Below are positions 1 to 5,015 of a DNA stretch of 7,771 bases, in pieces. This DNA is from Candidatus Bathyarchaeota archaeon (GTDB lineage: Archaea > Thermoproteota > Bathyarchaeia > 40CM-2-53-6). Where the stretch lies: the NCBI GenBank assembly GCA_005883085.1, contig VBAY01000078.1, forward strand, positions 1 to 7,771, read 5' to 3'. How positions within the stretch are numbered: position 1 is the first letter of the stretch; the number at the start of each line of letters is the position of its first letter. The notes beneath the pieces are model-generated. The model was not told where the DNA came from, did no database searches, and saw nothing but the letters and a program-made list of their open reading frames with translations. The position numbers were made by a program, and so were the translations under genes.

Positions 1-116
1 ATGAATCCCCATATCACTAGGTTGAATCCCATGAGGATTAGGATGATGAAGAAGAGCCCTCCAAATATGGTGCTAATGCCTTTCTTTGCCCGGACGAATC
101 GTCTGTAGATTCGCAT
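1..116 (-). CDS. Archaeal type IV pilin-like protein, 5' end only (cut by window edge)
   Basis: The minus strand opens with ATG at 116-114 and stays open to the window edge, giving 38 codons. The translation begins MRIYRRFVRAKKGISTIFGG and runs into an unbroken hydrophobic stretch (about residues 14-38, rich in F, I and L). This is the class III signal peptide pattern of archaeal prepilins: a short basic leader, K-K-G with cleavage expected after Gly13, then a hydrophobic helix. The start lies 5 nt after the stop codon of the preceding pilin gene, so the two are probably cotranscribed. No strong ribosome binding site is visible. The ectodomain is outside the window, so its subtype cannot be given. 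Its hydrophobic segment is richer in Phe and Ile than in the three complete pilins, so it may be a minor pilin or a related membrane component. Confidence 0.7.
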   Translation of the reverse strand, partial: MRIYRRFVRAKKGISTIFGGLFFIILILMGFNLVIWGF

Positions 117-121
117 GTGCT

Positions 122-610
122 TTATGCCACCCAGGTTGTGGTTACGATCGTTCCTCGAACGGTAGCTACCGTGATCTTCTGAAGGTCGTTGTGTGCCCAA
201 CCCGTGCCGCTCAGCGTCATGGTCAAGGGGGTCGTGGTCACGTTGCCCACGTTAACGGTTTGTTGGAACTGGAAGAGCGTTGAGTTCACGTATACTGATG
301 CTATAGTGAATGGGATTGTGCCTACATTACGCACATAGACCTTGATGATGTTGTTGCAGGTTCCGCAGGATCCTGTGAAGAAAGCGTTCTCCACGGAGGG
401 CCTCTCTTGGTTAGCTACGCTGCGGCTTGAGAACCAGTATCCTGCCCCGCCCTGGTAGGCTCCGAAGCTGGAGATTGCCCAGACGAAGAGCAGGGAACTT
501 AGAGTAACGACTATGACAAGCATCATCAGATTGGCCATGATCGTACTGATGGCTCGCCGTGACTTGCGGTTCTTTTCAATACGATTCTTTGCCCATTTTG
601 CTGGATTCAT
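122..610 (-). CDS. Archaeal type IV pilin / archaellin-like protein (pilin A)
   Basis: This 162-residue protein has the archaeal prepilin layout: a basic leader (residues 1-19, ending K-S-R-R), predicted cleavage after Ala20 before I-S-T, and a hydrophobic helix at about 21-49 that serves as membrane anchor and filament core. A Ser/Thr/Asn/Val-rich beta-type ectodomain fills the rest. Asn-X-Ser/Thr sequons (for example N-S-T and N-V-T) could be N-glycosylated. Two cysteines, C82 and C85 (S-C-G-T-C), form a close pair like those in the two other pilins here. The start codon overlaps the stop of a decayed upstream frame in an ATGA arrangement, and a GGAGAG lies about 12 nt upstream of the ATG. 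The product should be cut by the prepilin peptidase encoded at 3765-4577. The pilin class is clear; whether it builds an adhesive pilus, a motility filament or something else cannot be told. Confidence 0.82.
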   Translation of the reverse strand: MNPAKWAKNRIEKNRKSRRAISTIMANLMMLVIVVTLSSLLFVWAISSFGAYQGGAGYWFSSRSVANQERPSVENAFFTGSCGTCNNIIKVYVRNVGTIPFTIASVYVNSTLFQFQQTVNVGNVTTTPLTMTLSGTGWAHNDLQKITVATVRGTIVTTTWVA

Positions 611-1230
611 TCTTTCTTCTTCTCTCCAGAGCTTCCTGCCTCTAGGTGCTCGTTTGAGACTTGGAAGTTCAAGCCAAACATCTCAAAGGGGTCTAGCGAT
701 AAAGCCCCACTGTTTCTCACGTCCCGACTCCTTGGTACCAAGATCGTCGATTCATGTCTGATCGAGTTCCAACCCTACGCCCGATTGGTATGTTGCACAA
801 CATCTGATTCGAAGGCCGGAAGTCTTCTGATCAGCGATCTGTATATCCATCCTGCTGAAGAATCCTATGAATACGAGGTGGGGTTGCAACCAACAGTTCC
901 GGAGCCGACGGTCTGAGGATCCCTGTAAGTCCACGATTGCCATAAGCTGAAGATCTGGTTTGACTGAAGCTCGTTGACGAGAACCTGGGTTGCATAGGCA
1001 TCGGAGATGTATTCTGTCTATTCAAAAAAACGCCAGCGCACCCAAAAACGCAACAATTAGAGACATGCAAGATTGGCCACTAATGTGGAAATGTCTTCCT
1101 GTGACCTGCGGCTATTCTTACCTTAGACTTGGCCCACTTCACCGTAGCCACGTAATCGTTCCTCTCCGGAAAGTCTAGTTTTACCGATATAGATCGGTTT
1201 TCAAAAAACCGGGAAGTTCAAACAAGGCAT
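607..1230 (-). pseudogene. Probable decayed gene (membrane or pilin-like remnant) filling the 640-bp gap
   Basis: No intact gene lies between 611 and 1253, but the minus strand holds protein-like pieces in different frames. From ATG 1230-1228 a short piece stops at about 1201. A second frame then reads about 40 protein-like codons (containing KWAKSKVRIAAG) to TAG 1082-1080. A third contains the hydrophobic piece MSLIVAFLGALAFF, ending at TGA 1024-1022 just after a run of seven T. A fourth runs from 1017 to TGA 609-607, starting TEYISDAYATQVLVNELQS, with amber codons at 867-865 and 777-775. Its final TGA overlaps the ATG of the next pilin as ATGA, the usual sign of translational coupling. I read this as a gene broken by three frame changes and two internal stops, possibly a secreted or pilin-like protein with one membrane segment. 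I do not recognise the family. Chance openness of the fourth frame is not excluded. Confidence 0.4.
1183..1211 (-). promoter_or_regulatory. Two overlapping, mutually exclusive hairpins (attenuator- or terminator-like)
   Basis: ACCGAT (1183-1188) and ATCGGT (1193-1198) form a perfect 6-bp inverted repeat with a 4-nt spacer. CGGTTTT (1195-1201) and AAAACCG (1205-1211) form a perfect 7-bp inverted repeat with a 3-nt spacer. The two share CGGT, so only one can form at a time in an RNA. The site starts 43 nt past the stop of the pilin gene ending at 1254 and could end or attenuate that transcript. It lacks a long U tract after the second stem in the transcribed direction, and it also lies inside the putative decayed gene, so function is uncertain. 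Confidence 0.35.
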
Positions 1231-1253
1231 ATCGACTCGCCCGCAAGTTGTGC

Positions 1254-1736
1254 TCACCGTATTACGTTGAAGTTGAACTGGTTGTTTCTCGAAGTCACAA
1301 GCGTGACTGTGTAGCTATTGCCGCTCACGAATGTGAATGAACTGGTCGAAAATGAACCGCATCCTACACATCCCGCGGTGATTCCAATGTTGGCGAGTCC
1401 TGGAGCATTAGGTTGGATCGTTGGGCCCCAGGTCCATCCTGACTGGGTGTAAGTAGTACCTGTAGCATTCTTCACGTAGTATGACGAGAAGGTAACAGCG
1501 ACGGTGCCCGCGTTTCTTAGGGTGAGTGTGACGTTGTTGTTGCTTGGAAACGCGAATGTATCCATGGTGAGTGCCTCTTTTCCAACGTTTGGTTGTACGA
1601 GTAGGGTGCCGAGTAGGCCTGTTGACCATGCGTAGACCATGACTGATGCGACGACGACGATTACGACCATGAGTAGTGACGCGAGTATGGTGTTGATGCC
1701 TTTCTTGCTCTTCAAGTATTTACGAACTGGATTCAT
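1254..1736 (-). CDS. Archaeal type IV pilin-like protein (pilin B)
   Basis: This 160-residue prepilin has a basic leader of 13 residues ending K-K-G, with cleavage expected after Gly13, then a strongly hydrophobic helix at about 14-47 (ILASLLMVVIVVVASV core). The ectodomain is Thr/Ser/Asn-rich with a cysteine pair at C123 and C126 (C-V-G-C). It is a paralogue of the pilin ending at 1752. The N-terminal 47 residues are almost identical, and the last residues share V-T-S-R-N-N-Q-F, while the middle has diverged. ATG 1736-1734 lies 15 nt after the upstream stop codon with only a weak AGGCG in between, so translation probably follows from the same message. As a membrane-inserted prepilin it would be processed by the peptidase encoded in this locus and assembled into an extracellular filament. 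Which of the pilins is the major subunit cannot be decided. Confidence 0.83.
   Translation of the reverse strand: MNPVRKYLKSKKGINTILASLLMVVIVVVASVMVYAWSTGLLGTLLVQPNVGKEALTMDTFAFPSNNNVTLTLRNAGTVAVTFSSYYVKNATGTTYTQSGWTWGPTIQPNAPGLANIGITAGCVGCGSFSTSSFTFVSGNSYTVTLVTSRNNQFNFNVIR
1596..1678. repeat. Tandem-duplicated pilin N-terminal coding block, copy 1
   Basis: This 83-bp stretch is identical to 2136-2218, exactly 540 bp away. It encodes the end of the signal-anchor helix and the start of the mature pilin. Similarity continues to about 1735 with a few substitutions, then falls off in the leader. It marks a gene duplication with little synonymous change in this segment. Confidence 0.9.
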
Positions 1737-1751
1737 CTTGTTATCGCCTGT

Positions 1752-2267
1752 TTACTTAGTCACCGTGAAGCTGAACTGGTTGTTCCGTGAAGTCACGACG
1801 ACGATGGTGTACGAGAAGCCAGTACTGAATTGTGTAAAGCTGCTTCCTGTCTGTGTGCAACCGCTACCGCATGCGCCTCCCGTGCCTAGAGGAGTTGTAC
1901 CGATGGAGACGTACACGATCCCAAGTGCGTTGGGAGCAATTGCCGCTGGATGTTGACCACTGGAGTCTGTTTGCCAAGTTAGTCTGGACCATTGGTTACC
2001 GCTGGAATCCTTGACGTAGTAGCTGTTTAGAGTGATAGAAGAGCTCCCTGTATTCCTAAGGTCCAATGTTACGTTGACGTTAGAGTTGAAAGCGCTGTTT
2101 TCAATGTTCATTGCTTCTTTGCCGGTTTGCGGTGTTACGAGTAGGGTGCCGAGTAGGCCTGTTGACCATGCGTAGACCATGACTGATGCGACGACGACGA
2201 TTACGACCATGAGTAGTGCTGCGAGTATGGTGTCGATGCCTTTCTTGTTCCCGATTATTTTTTTCAA
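1752..2267 (-). CDS. Archaeal type IV pilin-like protein (pilin C)
   Basis: I choose TTG 2267-2265 as the start, giving 171 residues. An AAGGAG at 2281-2276 lies 8 nt before it, whereas the upstream GTG (2276-2274, 174 residues) shares its first base with that AAGGAG and could not use it. The leader is basic and ends K-K-G (Gly13 in the GTG numbering); a hydrophobic helix follows, near-identical to pilin B through about residue 47. The ectodomain carries C136 and C140 (C-G-S-G-C), several sequons (N-V-T), and the C-terminal V-T-S-R-N-N-Q-F shared with pilin B. It is the first pilin after the winged-helix gene, with a 130-bp gap, and is followed 15 nt later by pilin B. The strong ribosome binding site suggests it may be the best expressed of the three. 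Function: filament subunit processed by the linked peptidase. Confidence 0.83.
   Translation of the reverse strand: MKKIIGNKKGIDTILAALLMVVIVVVASVMVYAWSTGLLGTLLVTPQTGKEAMNIENSAFNSNVNVTLDLRNTGSSSITLNSYYVKDSSGNQWSRLTWQTDSSGQHPAAIAPNALGIVYVSIGTTPLGTGGACGSGCTQTGSSFTQFSTGFSYTIVVVTSRNNQFSFTVTK
2136..2218. repeat. Tandem-duplicated pilin N-terminal coding block, copy 2
   Basis: This is the second copy of the 83-bp identical segment, matching 1596-1678 at a 540-bp offset. The flanking ectodomain DNA of the two genes is clearly different, so the identity is local to the part encoding the membrane/filament-core helix. Confidence 0.9.
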
Positions 2268-2275
2268 TTTTTTCA

Positions 2276-2281
2276 CTCCTT
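2276..2281 (-). promoter_or_regulatory. Ribosome binding site that decides the pilin C start
   Basis: AAGGAG on the minus strand overlaps the first base of the nearest GTG but sits 8 nt before an in-frame TTG. That favours TTG initiation and shortens the predicted leader by three residues. Confidence 0.5.
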
Positions 2282-2409
2282 GTAGTTTCCCTGTGGGCTC
2301 GTCCCAACCCGTTTCCCAGATTGAACCGAAGCCGGGGCTATGCGAGAAGGCGTGCTTGATTGGCTCGCTGGTACCGTGGTTATGTAGTGGAGGTTTCTAG
2401 GGGCGTTGT

Positions 2410-2664
2410 TCATGCGTGATCTCTTCCTGCTATGCTCAGCCTGGTGTCTGTGTGGTCTACCCAGAAGACCCAGGACTTGGTCGTCTTCTGGCCACTGATG
2501 AGGCCCTCCACTACGAGCTCGAGGAGCAGTGCTTTGGTGCTTTCCCAGTTCTTGAGCCCTGACTTGATCCTTACATTCTCGACGTCCATTGGTATTGGAG
2601 CGCCGGAGAGCACGTGCAATATTTTGTCGCGTAACGTATCCTTCGATCTGTTCAATCGACTCAT
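2410..2664 (-). CDS. Small winged-helix DNA-binding protein
   Basis: This 84-residue protein is almost entirely one winged-helix domain. Helix 1 is at about 9-19 (DTLRDKILHVLS), helix 2 at 27-35, and the recognition helix at about 38-53 (LKNWESTKALLLELVV). A two-stranded wing follows at 57-68 (G-Q-K-T-T-K-S-W-V-F-W-V) and a short polar tail. The size and fold fit the small archaeal winged-helix regulators common in TACK genomes; the exact family is not recognised. ATG 2664-2662 is preceded in frame by TAA nine bases upstream, so no longer form exists; a weak GAGAG precedes it. It lies between the TrmB-like gene and the pilins on the same strand, and a 34-bp inverted repeat lies 85-118 nt upstream of its start. 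It is a good candidate for a local regulator of the pilin genes, possibly autoregulated. Confidence 0.65.
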   Translation of the reverse strand: MSRLNRSKDTLRDKILHVLSGAPIPMDVENVRIKSGLKNWESTKALLLELVVEGLISGQKTTKSWVFWVDHTDTRLSIAGRDHA

Positions 2665-2748
2665 TTTGCTCTCTTAGCTCTGGGGTCGTGGCGTGGATAT
2701 CGCCCACAAGCCACTGACTACACCCAAGGCCACATCGAACATAGGCAT

Positions 2749-2782
2749 CATGTAACTTCGAAAATTGTCGAATAGTTACATG
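2749..2782. promoter_or_regulatory. Perfect 9-bp inverted repeat, putative operator
   Basis: CATGTAACT (2749-2757) and AGTTACATG (2774-2782) are exact reverse complements separated by 16 bp. Within the spacer a second inverted pair, TTCGA (2757-2761) and TCGAA (2768-2772), has nearly the same centre. The symmetry suits a dimeric winged-helix repressor. The AT-rich centre reads ACAATTTTCG on the minus strand and could overlap the promoter of the winged-helix gene starting at 2664. Which regulator binds is unknown; TrmB-like and winged-helix proteins are encoded on either side. Confidence 0.5.
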
Positions 2783-2799
2783 GAGACTCGCGTGTATCA

Positions 2800-2819
2800 A
2801 TCCGGGGAGAGAACCGGAT
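2800..2819. other. 6-bp inverted repeat downstream of the TrmB-like gene
   Basis: ATCCGG (2800-2805) and CCGGAT (2814-2819) are perfect complements around an 8-nt spacer, 65-84 nt past the stop codon of the TrmB-like gene. It could be a transcript-end hairpin or a second operator half. No U-rich tract follows on the minus strand, so a terminator role is only a possibility. Confidence 0.25.
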
Positions 2820-2883
2820 ATCCCCAGCGGTTACAGGATGAAAATCCGTTTCAGGTGGATCTTGTTGTGACTCTAGACGCTAA

Positions 2884-3768
2884 CTAGCGAGCCTTCGCCT
2901 TCACTACTTCCTTCTGTTGAGGTTGGGACGGCCAGAGCTGGTCAAACATTTTCTCATGCGCTTTCACAAGTAACGGGTCGTTTGTCCAAGTCGCTACATC
3001 CTGTCCAGTCGCGACATTGGTATCATCAGGAATGTCCTCTGTAAAGATAATCTCAGCAGAATCTGCAGTGAGGAACTTCACCATCGGGCCAGATGAGTTT
3101 CTTACCTCTATGACCTCACCTAGCTCTCGCGCGACGCTCTGGTTGATCTGGTTTATCGGCGCTGCAACTCTGACCTTGGCGCCTCTCTCCGCCGCCTTCT
3201 CTAGAACCTCTGAGTGGGCCTTGTAGATCCGTACCAGCCCGTTCGCTGTAGTGGTGAAGAAGACGTTGACCTTGGCTTCACCAATCATGTCCTGGACGCG
3301 CTTGTAGACCTTGTCTCTGCCCCTGACACTCCAGAGATCGTACCTCTCATAGGGTTTCTCCGTGTAGACGTATCTTGAGGATTCGAAGGCCATGGCCAAG
3401 TTCTCGACAACCTGGACGCACTCCGTTGTCTCCTTGTTTAGTTTCTCAACTAGGGGTATCAGTACGTCGTTCGGCGCGACGGCCATGTATCTCTCCGGTT
3501 TGCCGGGGACAATCCGCAATAGCCCTTTGCTCTCTAGTCCTCTGATCGCTCCGTATGTTTTTGGCCTCGGAACCTTACCAAGGAAACTGATCTCACTAGC
3601 GTTTCTAGGCCCCATCTTCGTCAGTACGACGTAGATTCGGGCCTCGTACTCTGTCAGTCCAAGTTTCATCAGGGACTGCACGCTGAACTCGTCTGCGGCC
3701 AACACTTTCACTCCTAGGCTTCTGTTGTTGTCGTTTAATGCGGGATTTAAAATCGACGATGTCATCAT
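2884..3768 (-). CDS. TrmB-family transcriptional regulator
   Basis: With ATG 3768-3766 the product is 294 residues; an ATG at 3798 would add ten residues but lies deeper inside the peptidase gene. I prefer 3768 because it forms an ATGA overlap with the peptidase stop, preceded by GGGGGT. Domains: an N-terminal winged helix of TrmB type at about 30-97 (LMKLGLTEYEARIYVVL, then a recognition region with R-P-K-T-Y and a wing ending P-G-K-P-E-R-Y), a helical linker at 103-130, and a C-terminal effector domain at about 145-280. The effector domain has alternating strands and helices like the TrmB/phospholipase-D-like ligand domain, ending W-T-N-D-P-L-L-V-K-A-H-E-K-M-F. Classical TrmB proteins respond to sugars; the ligand here is unknown. 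Coupling to a prepilin peptidase and position upstream of pilin genes suggest control of surface filaments. Length is typical for the family. Confidence 0.82.
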   Translation of the reverse strand: MMTSSILNPALNDNNRSLGVKVLAADEFSVQSLMKLGLTEYEARIYVVLTKMGPRNASEISFLGKVPRPKTYGAIRGLESKGLLRIVPGKPERYMAVAPNDVLIPLVEKLNKETTECVQVVENLAMAFESSRYVYTEKPYERYDLWSVRGRDKVYKRVQDMIGEAKVNVFFTTTANGLVRIYKAHSEVLEKAAERGAKVRVAAPINQINQSVARELGEVIEVRNSSGPMVKFLTADSAEIIFTEDIPDDTNVATGQDVATWTNDPLLVKAHEKMFDQLWPSQPQQKEVVKAKAR

Positions 3769-4577
3769 GAAACCCCCACAGCTCTGAAGAAGAGCCACAT
3801 CAACAAATCACCAATCACAACGGTCACGATCAGACTCGCGGTCATGAATACCAAATGGGGAAGGCCGGGAGTAACCCAGACGCCATCCGAGAATAGTCCT
3901 TGATCCTTGTAGCCTTGGAGTCCGGCCACGAGCTTGTCTCGTTCCTCATCCACTGAAGAAACGAGGTGCAATTGTCGCACGGGTCGAGAATCAACGACCG
4001 CCACTTGTTCCGCTGGATACAGATGTGTGCTGGATTTCAGCACATTGAAACTGGTCTTGTACGAGGTCAAAAGGACCAAAGCCTTTCTCAAAATCGATTC
4101 TTTCTCGAACCCTTGAAAAAGACCCTTTTTGGCGGAAGACCTTGAGAGGATGTTCTTTCCGAGCAGAATGAACATCATACTGATGGAGAGCAGGAAAGAG
4201 TTGACAAGAATCGCAATTGGAAATGGATAGAAGTATAAGGGCGCCTGCCAAAGGGGAGATAGAAAAGCGGGAGCAACCGGGAGCGCGAGTGCAATGCACA
4301 TCAAGGCTTTGCTATCTGCACCACCCATCGCTCCGAACTGGAAGAGAAGGAACGCAACTACAATAGTCGCTACTGCAGAGACGAGGAGAATCAGAGCCGT
4401 CTCTGGGACGAACACTACTCGTGCCACGAATAATGCAGCAGATACAGGAGCATAGATTATCCAGAGTCTGTTGGAGACTTCTCGAGTCTTCAGATCACTA
4501 AGTGACGCCGCTATTAGCACTCCCAAGCTGACAATGAGAGCTGCCAGATCGATGTTTGACGGCGTCGTGCTGCTCAT
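3765..4577 (-). CDS. Archaeal prepilin/preflagellin peptidase (A24 family, FlaK/EppA-like)
   Basis: This 270-residue integral membrane aspartic protease should remove the leader from class III prepilins on the cytoplasmic side of the membrane. The first catalytic Asp is D28 in S-D-L-K-T-R-E-V-S-N-R-L-W, just after the first membrane helix (about 9-26). The second is D88 in M-G-G-A-D-S-K-A-L, the archaeal version of the GxGD signature, after helices at about 40-57 and 60-81. Further hydrophobic segments lie at about 91-106, 119-140 and 238-264. A long polar loop at about 141-237 separates the last two and makes the protein somewhat longer than typical FlaK. Its stop overlaps the start of the TrmB-like gene, and four pilin-like substrates lie downstream on the same strand. 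The upstream ribosome binding site is weak, and the first base of the gene is about 30 nt from a poor TATA-like element. Strong family match. Confidence 0.85.
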   Translation of the reverse strand: MSSTTPSNIDLAALIVSLGVLIAASLSDLKTREVSNRLWIIYAPVSAALFVARVVFVPETALILLVSAVATIVVAFLLFQFGAMGGADSKALMCIALALPVAPAFLSPLWQAPLYFYPFPIAILVNSFLLSISMMFILLGKNILSRSSAKKGLFQGFEKESILRKALVLLTSYKTSFNVLKSSTHLYPAEQVAVVDSRPVRQLHLVSSVDEERDKLVAGLQGYKDQGLFSDGVWVTPGLPHLVFMTASLIVTVVIGDLLMWLFFRAVGVS

Positions 4578-4646
4578 CGACTTTCAATCTTCGCGCTGTA
4601 CATCGGAACTGGGCATATCAATTCTGAAACCGACACTAGTAACGCC

Positions 4647-4670
4647 CGGTACTACTCAGCATTAGTGCCG
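4647..4670. other. Imperfect inverted repeat in the divergent intergenic region
   Basis: CGGTACTA (4647-4654) and TAGTGCCG (4663-4670) pair at seven of eight positions plus one G-T, around an 8-nt spacer. The site sits between the divergent peptidase and RAM-domain genes, and ACTAGT lies just to its left. It could be an operator for either promoter; evidence is symmetry and position only. Confidence 0.3.
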
Positions 4671-4687
4671 TACGATTCGGCCGAAAG

Positions 4688-4695
4688 CTTAAAAC
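4688..4695 (+). promoter_or_regulatory. Probable TATA box of the RAM-domain gene
   Basis: CTTAAAAC preceded by a purine-rich CCGAAAG fits an archaeal TATA/BRE pair. Transcription would start about 25 nt downstream near 4718, giving a leader of about 15 nt before ATG 4733. No ribosome binding site is seen in that leader, which suits short-leader archaeal transcripts. Confidence 0.5.
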
Positions 4696-4732
4696 TGAAC
4701 AGCTCAGAGCACAATTTTGGCTGTTTCAAGAA

Positions 4733-4966
4733 ATGCCTATGGCTTTCGTGCTGATAAACGCAGAGATCGGGTCCGAAGACCAAGTCGTCAAGGAACTCAA
4801 GTCGGTTCCACAAGTCAAAGAAGCGTACATGGTCTACGGTGTATACGACATCGTGGCAAAGGTCGCCGCCGACAGCATGGACAAACTGAAAGAGATCATC
4901 ACTTGGAAAGTACGCCACCTCAACAAGGTAAAATCCACTCTCACGATGATAGTTATCGAGAACTAA
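4733..4966 (+). CDS. Stand-alone Lrp/AsnC ligand-binding (RAM) domain protein
   Basis: This 77-residue protein matches the alpha/beta ligand-binding half of Lrp/AsnC regulators in a beta-alpha-beta-beta-alpha-beta order: strand FVLINAEIG, helix at about 15-25, strand V-K-E-A-Y-M-V-Y-G-V-Y-D-I-V-A-K-V typical of the family, helix at about 47-58, and a final strand T-L-T-M-I-V-I-E. There is no helix-turn-helix and no room for one upstream, since the ATG is close to its own promoter. Such RAM-only proteins occur widely in archaea. They oligomerise and bind amino acids or small molecules, and may act by pairing with full-length Lrp proteins. It precedes tiaS by about 50 nt on the same strand. The family call is strong; the ligand and partner are unknown. 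Initiation at the second ATG (third codon) is possible. Confidence 0.8.
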   Translation: MPMAFVLINAEIGSEDQVVKELKSVPQVKEAYMVYGVYDIVAKVAADSMDKLKEIITWKVRHLNKVKSTLTMIVIEN

Positions 4967-5015
4967 AAGTCTCCAAATCCAACTTCTTAGACTTGTATTG
5001 AGGGAAGCGCCTCCA

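Noticed and set aside
607..1020. Amber codons read as pyrrolysine
   Set aside because: The stops in the longest frame are TAG, but upstream pieces also need frame changes and meet TAA and TGA. There is no pyrrolysine machinery in view and the gene does not resemble a methylamine methyltransferase. Decay is simpler.
1596..2218. Mobile element or CRISPR-like direct repeat
   Set aside because: The repeated block is coding in frame in both pilins, has only two copies 540 bp apart, and no transposase, terminal repeats or spacer pattern is present.
2273..2800. Open frame of 175 codons on the minus strand
   Set aside because: It overlaps the winged-helix gene in another frame, is rich in R, Q, H and P with no domain, and runs through the putative operator. 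It is a shadow frame.
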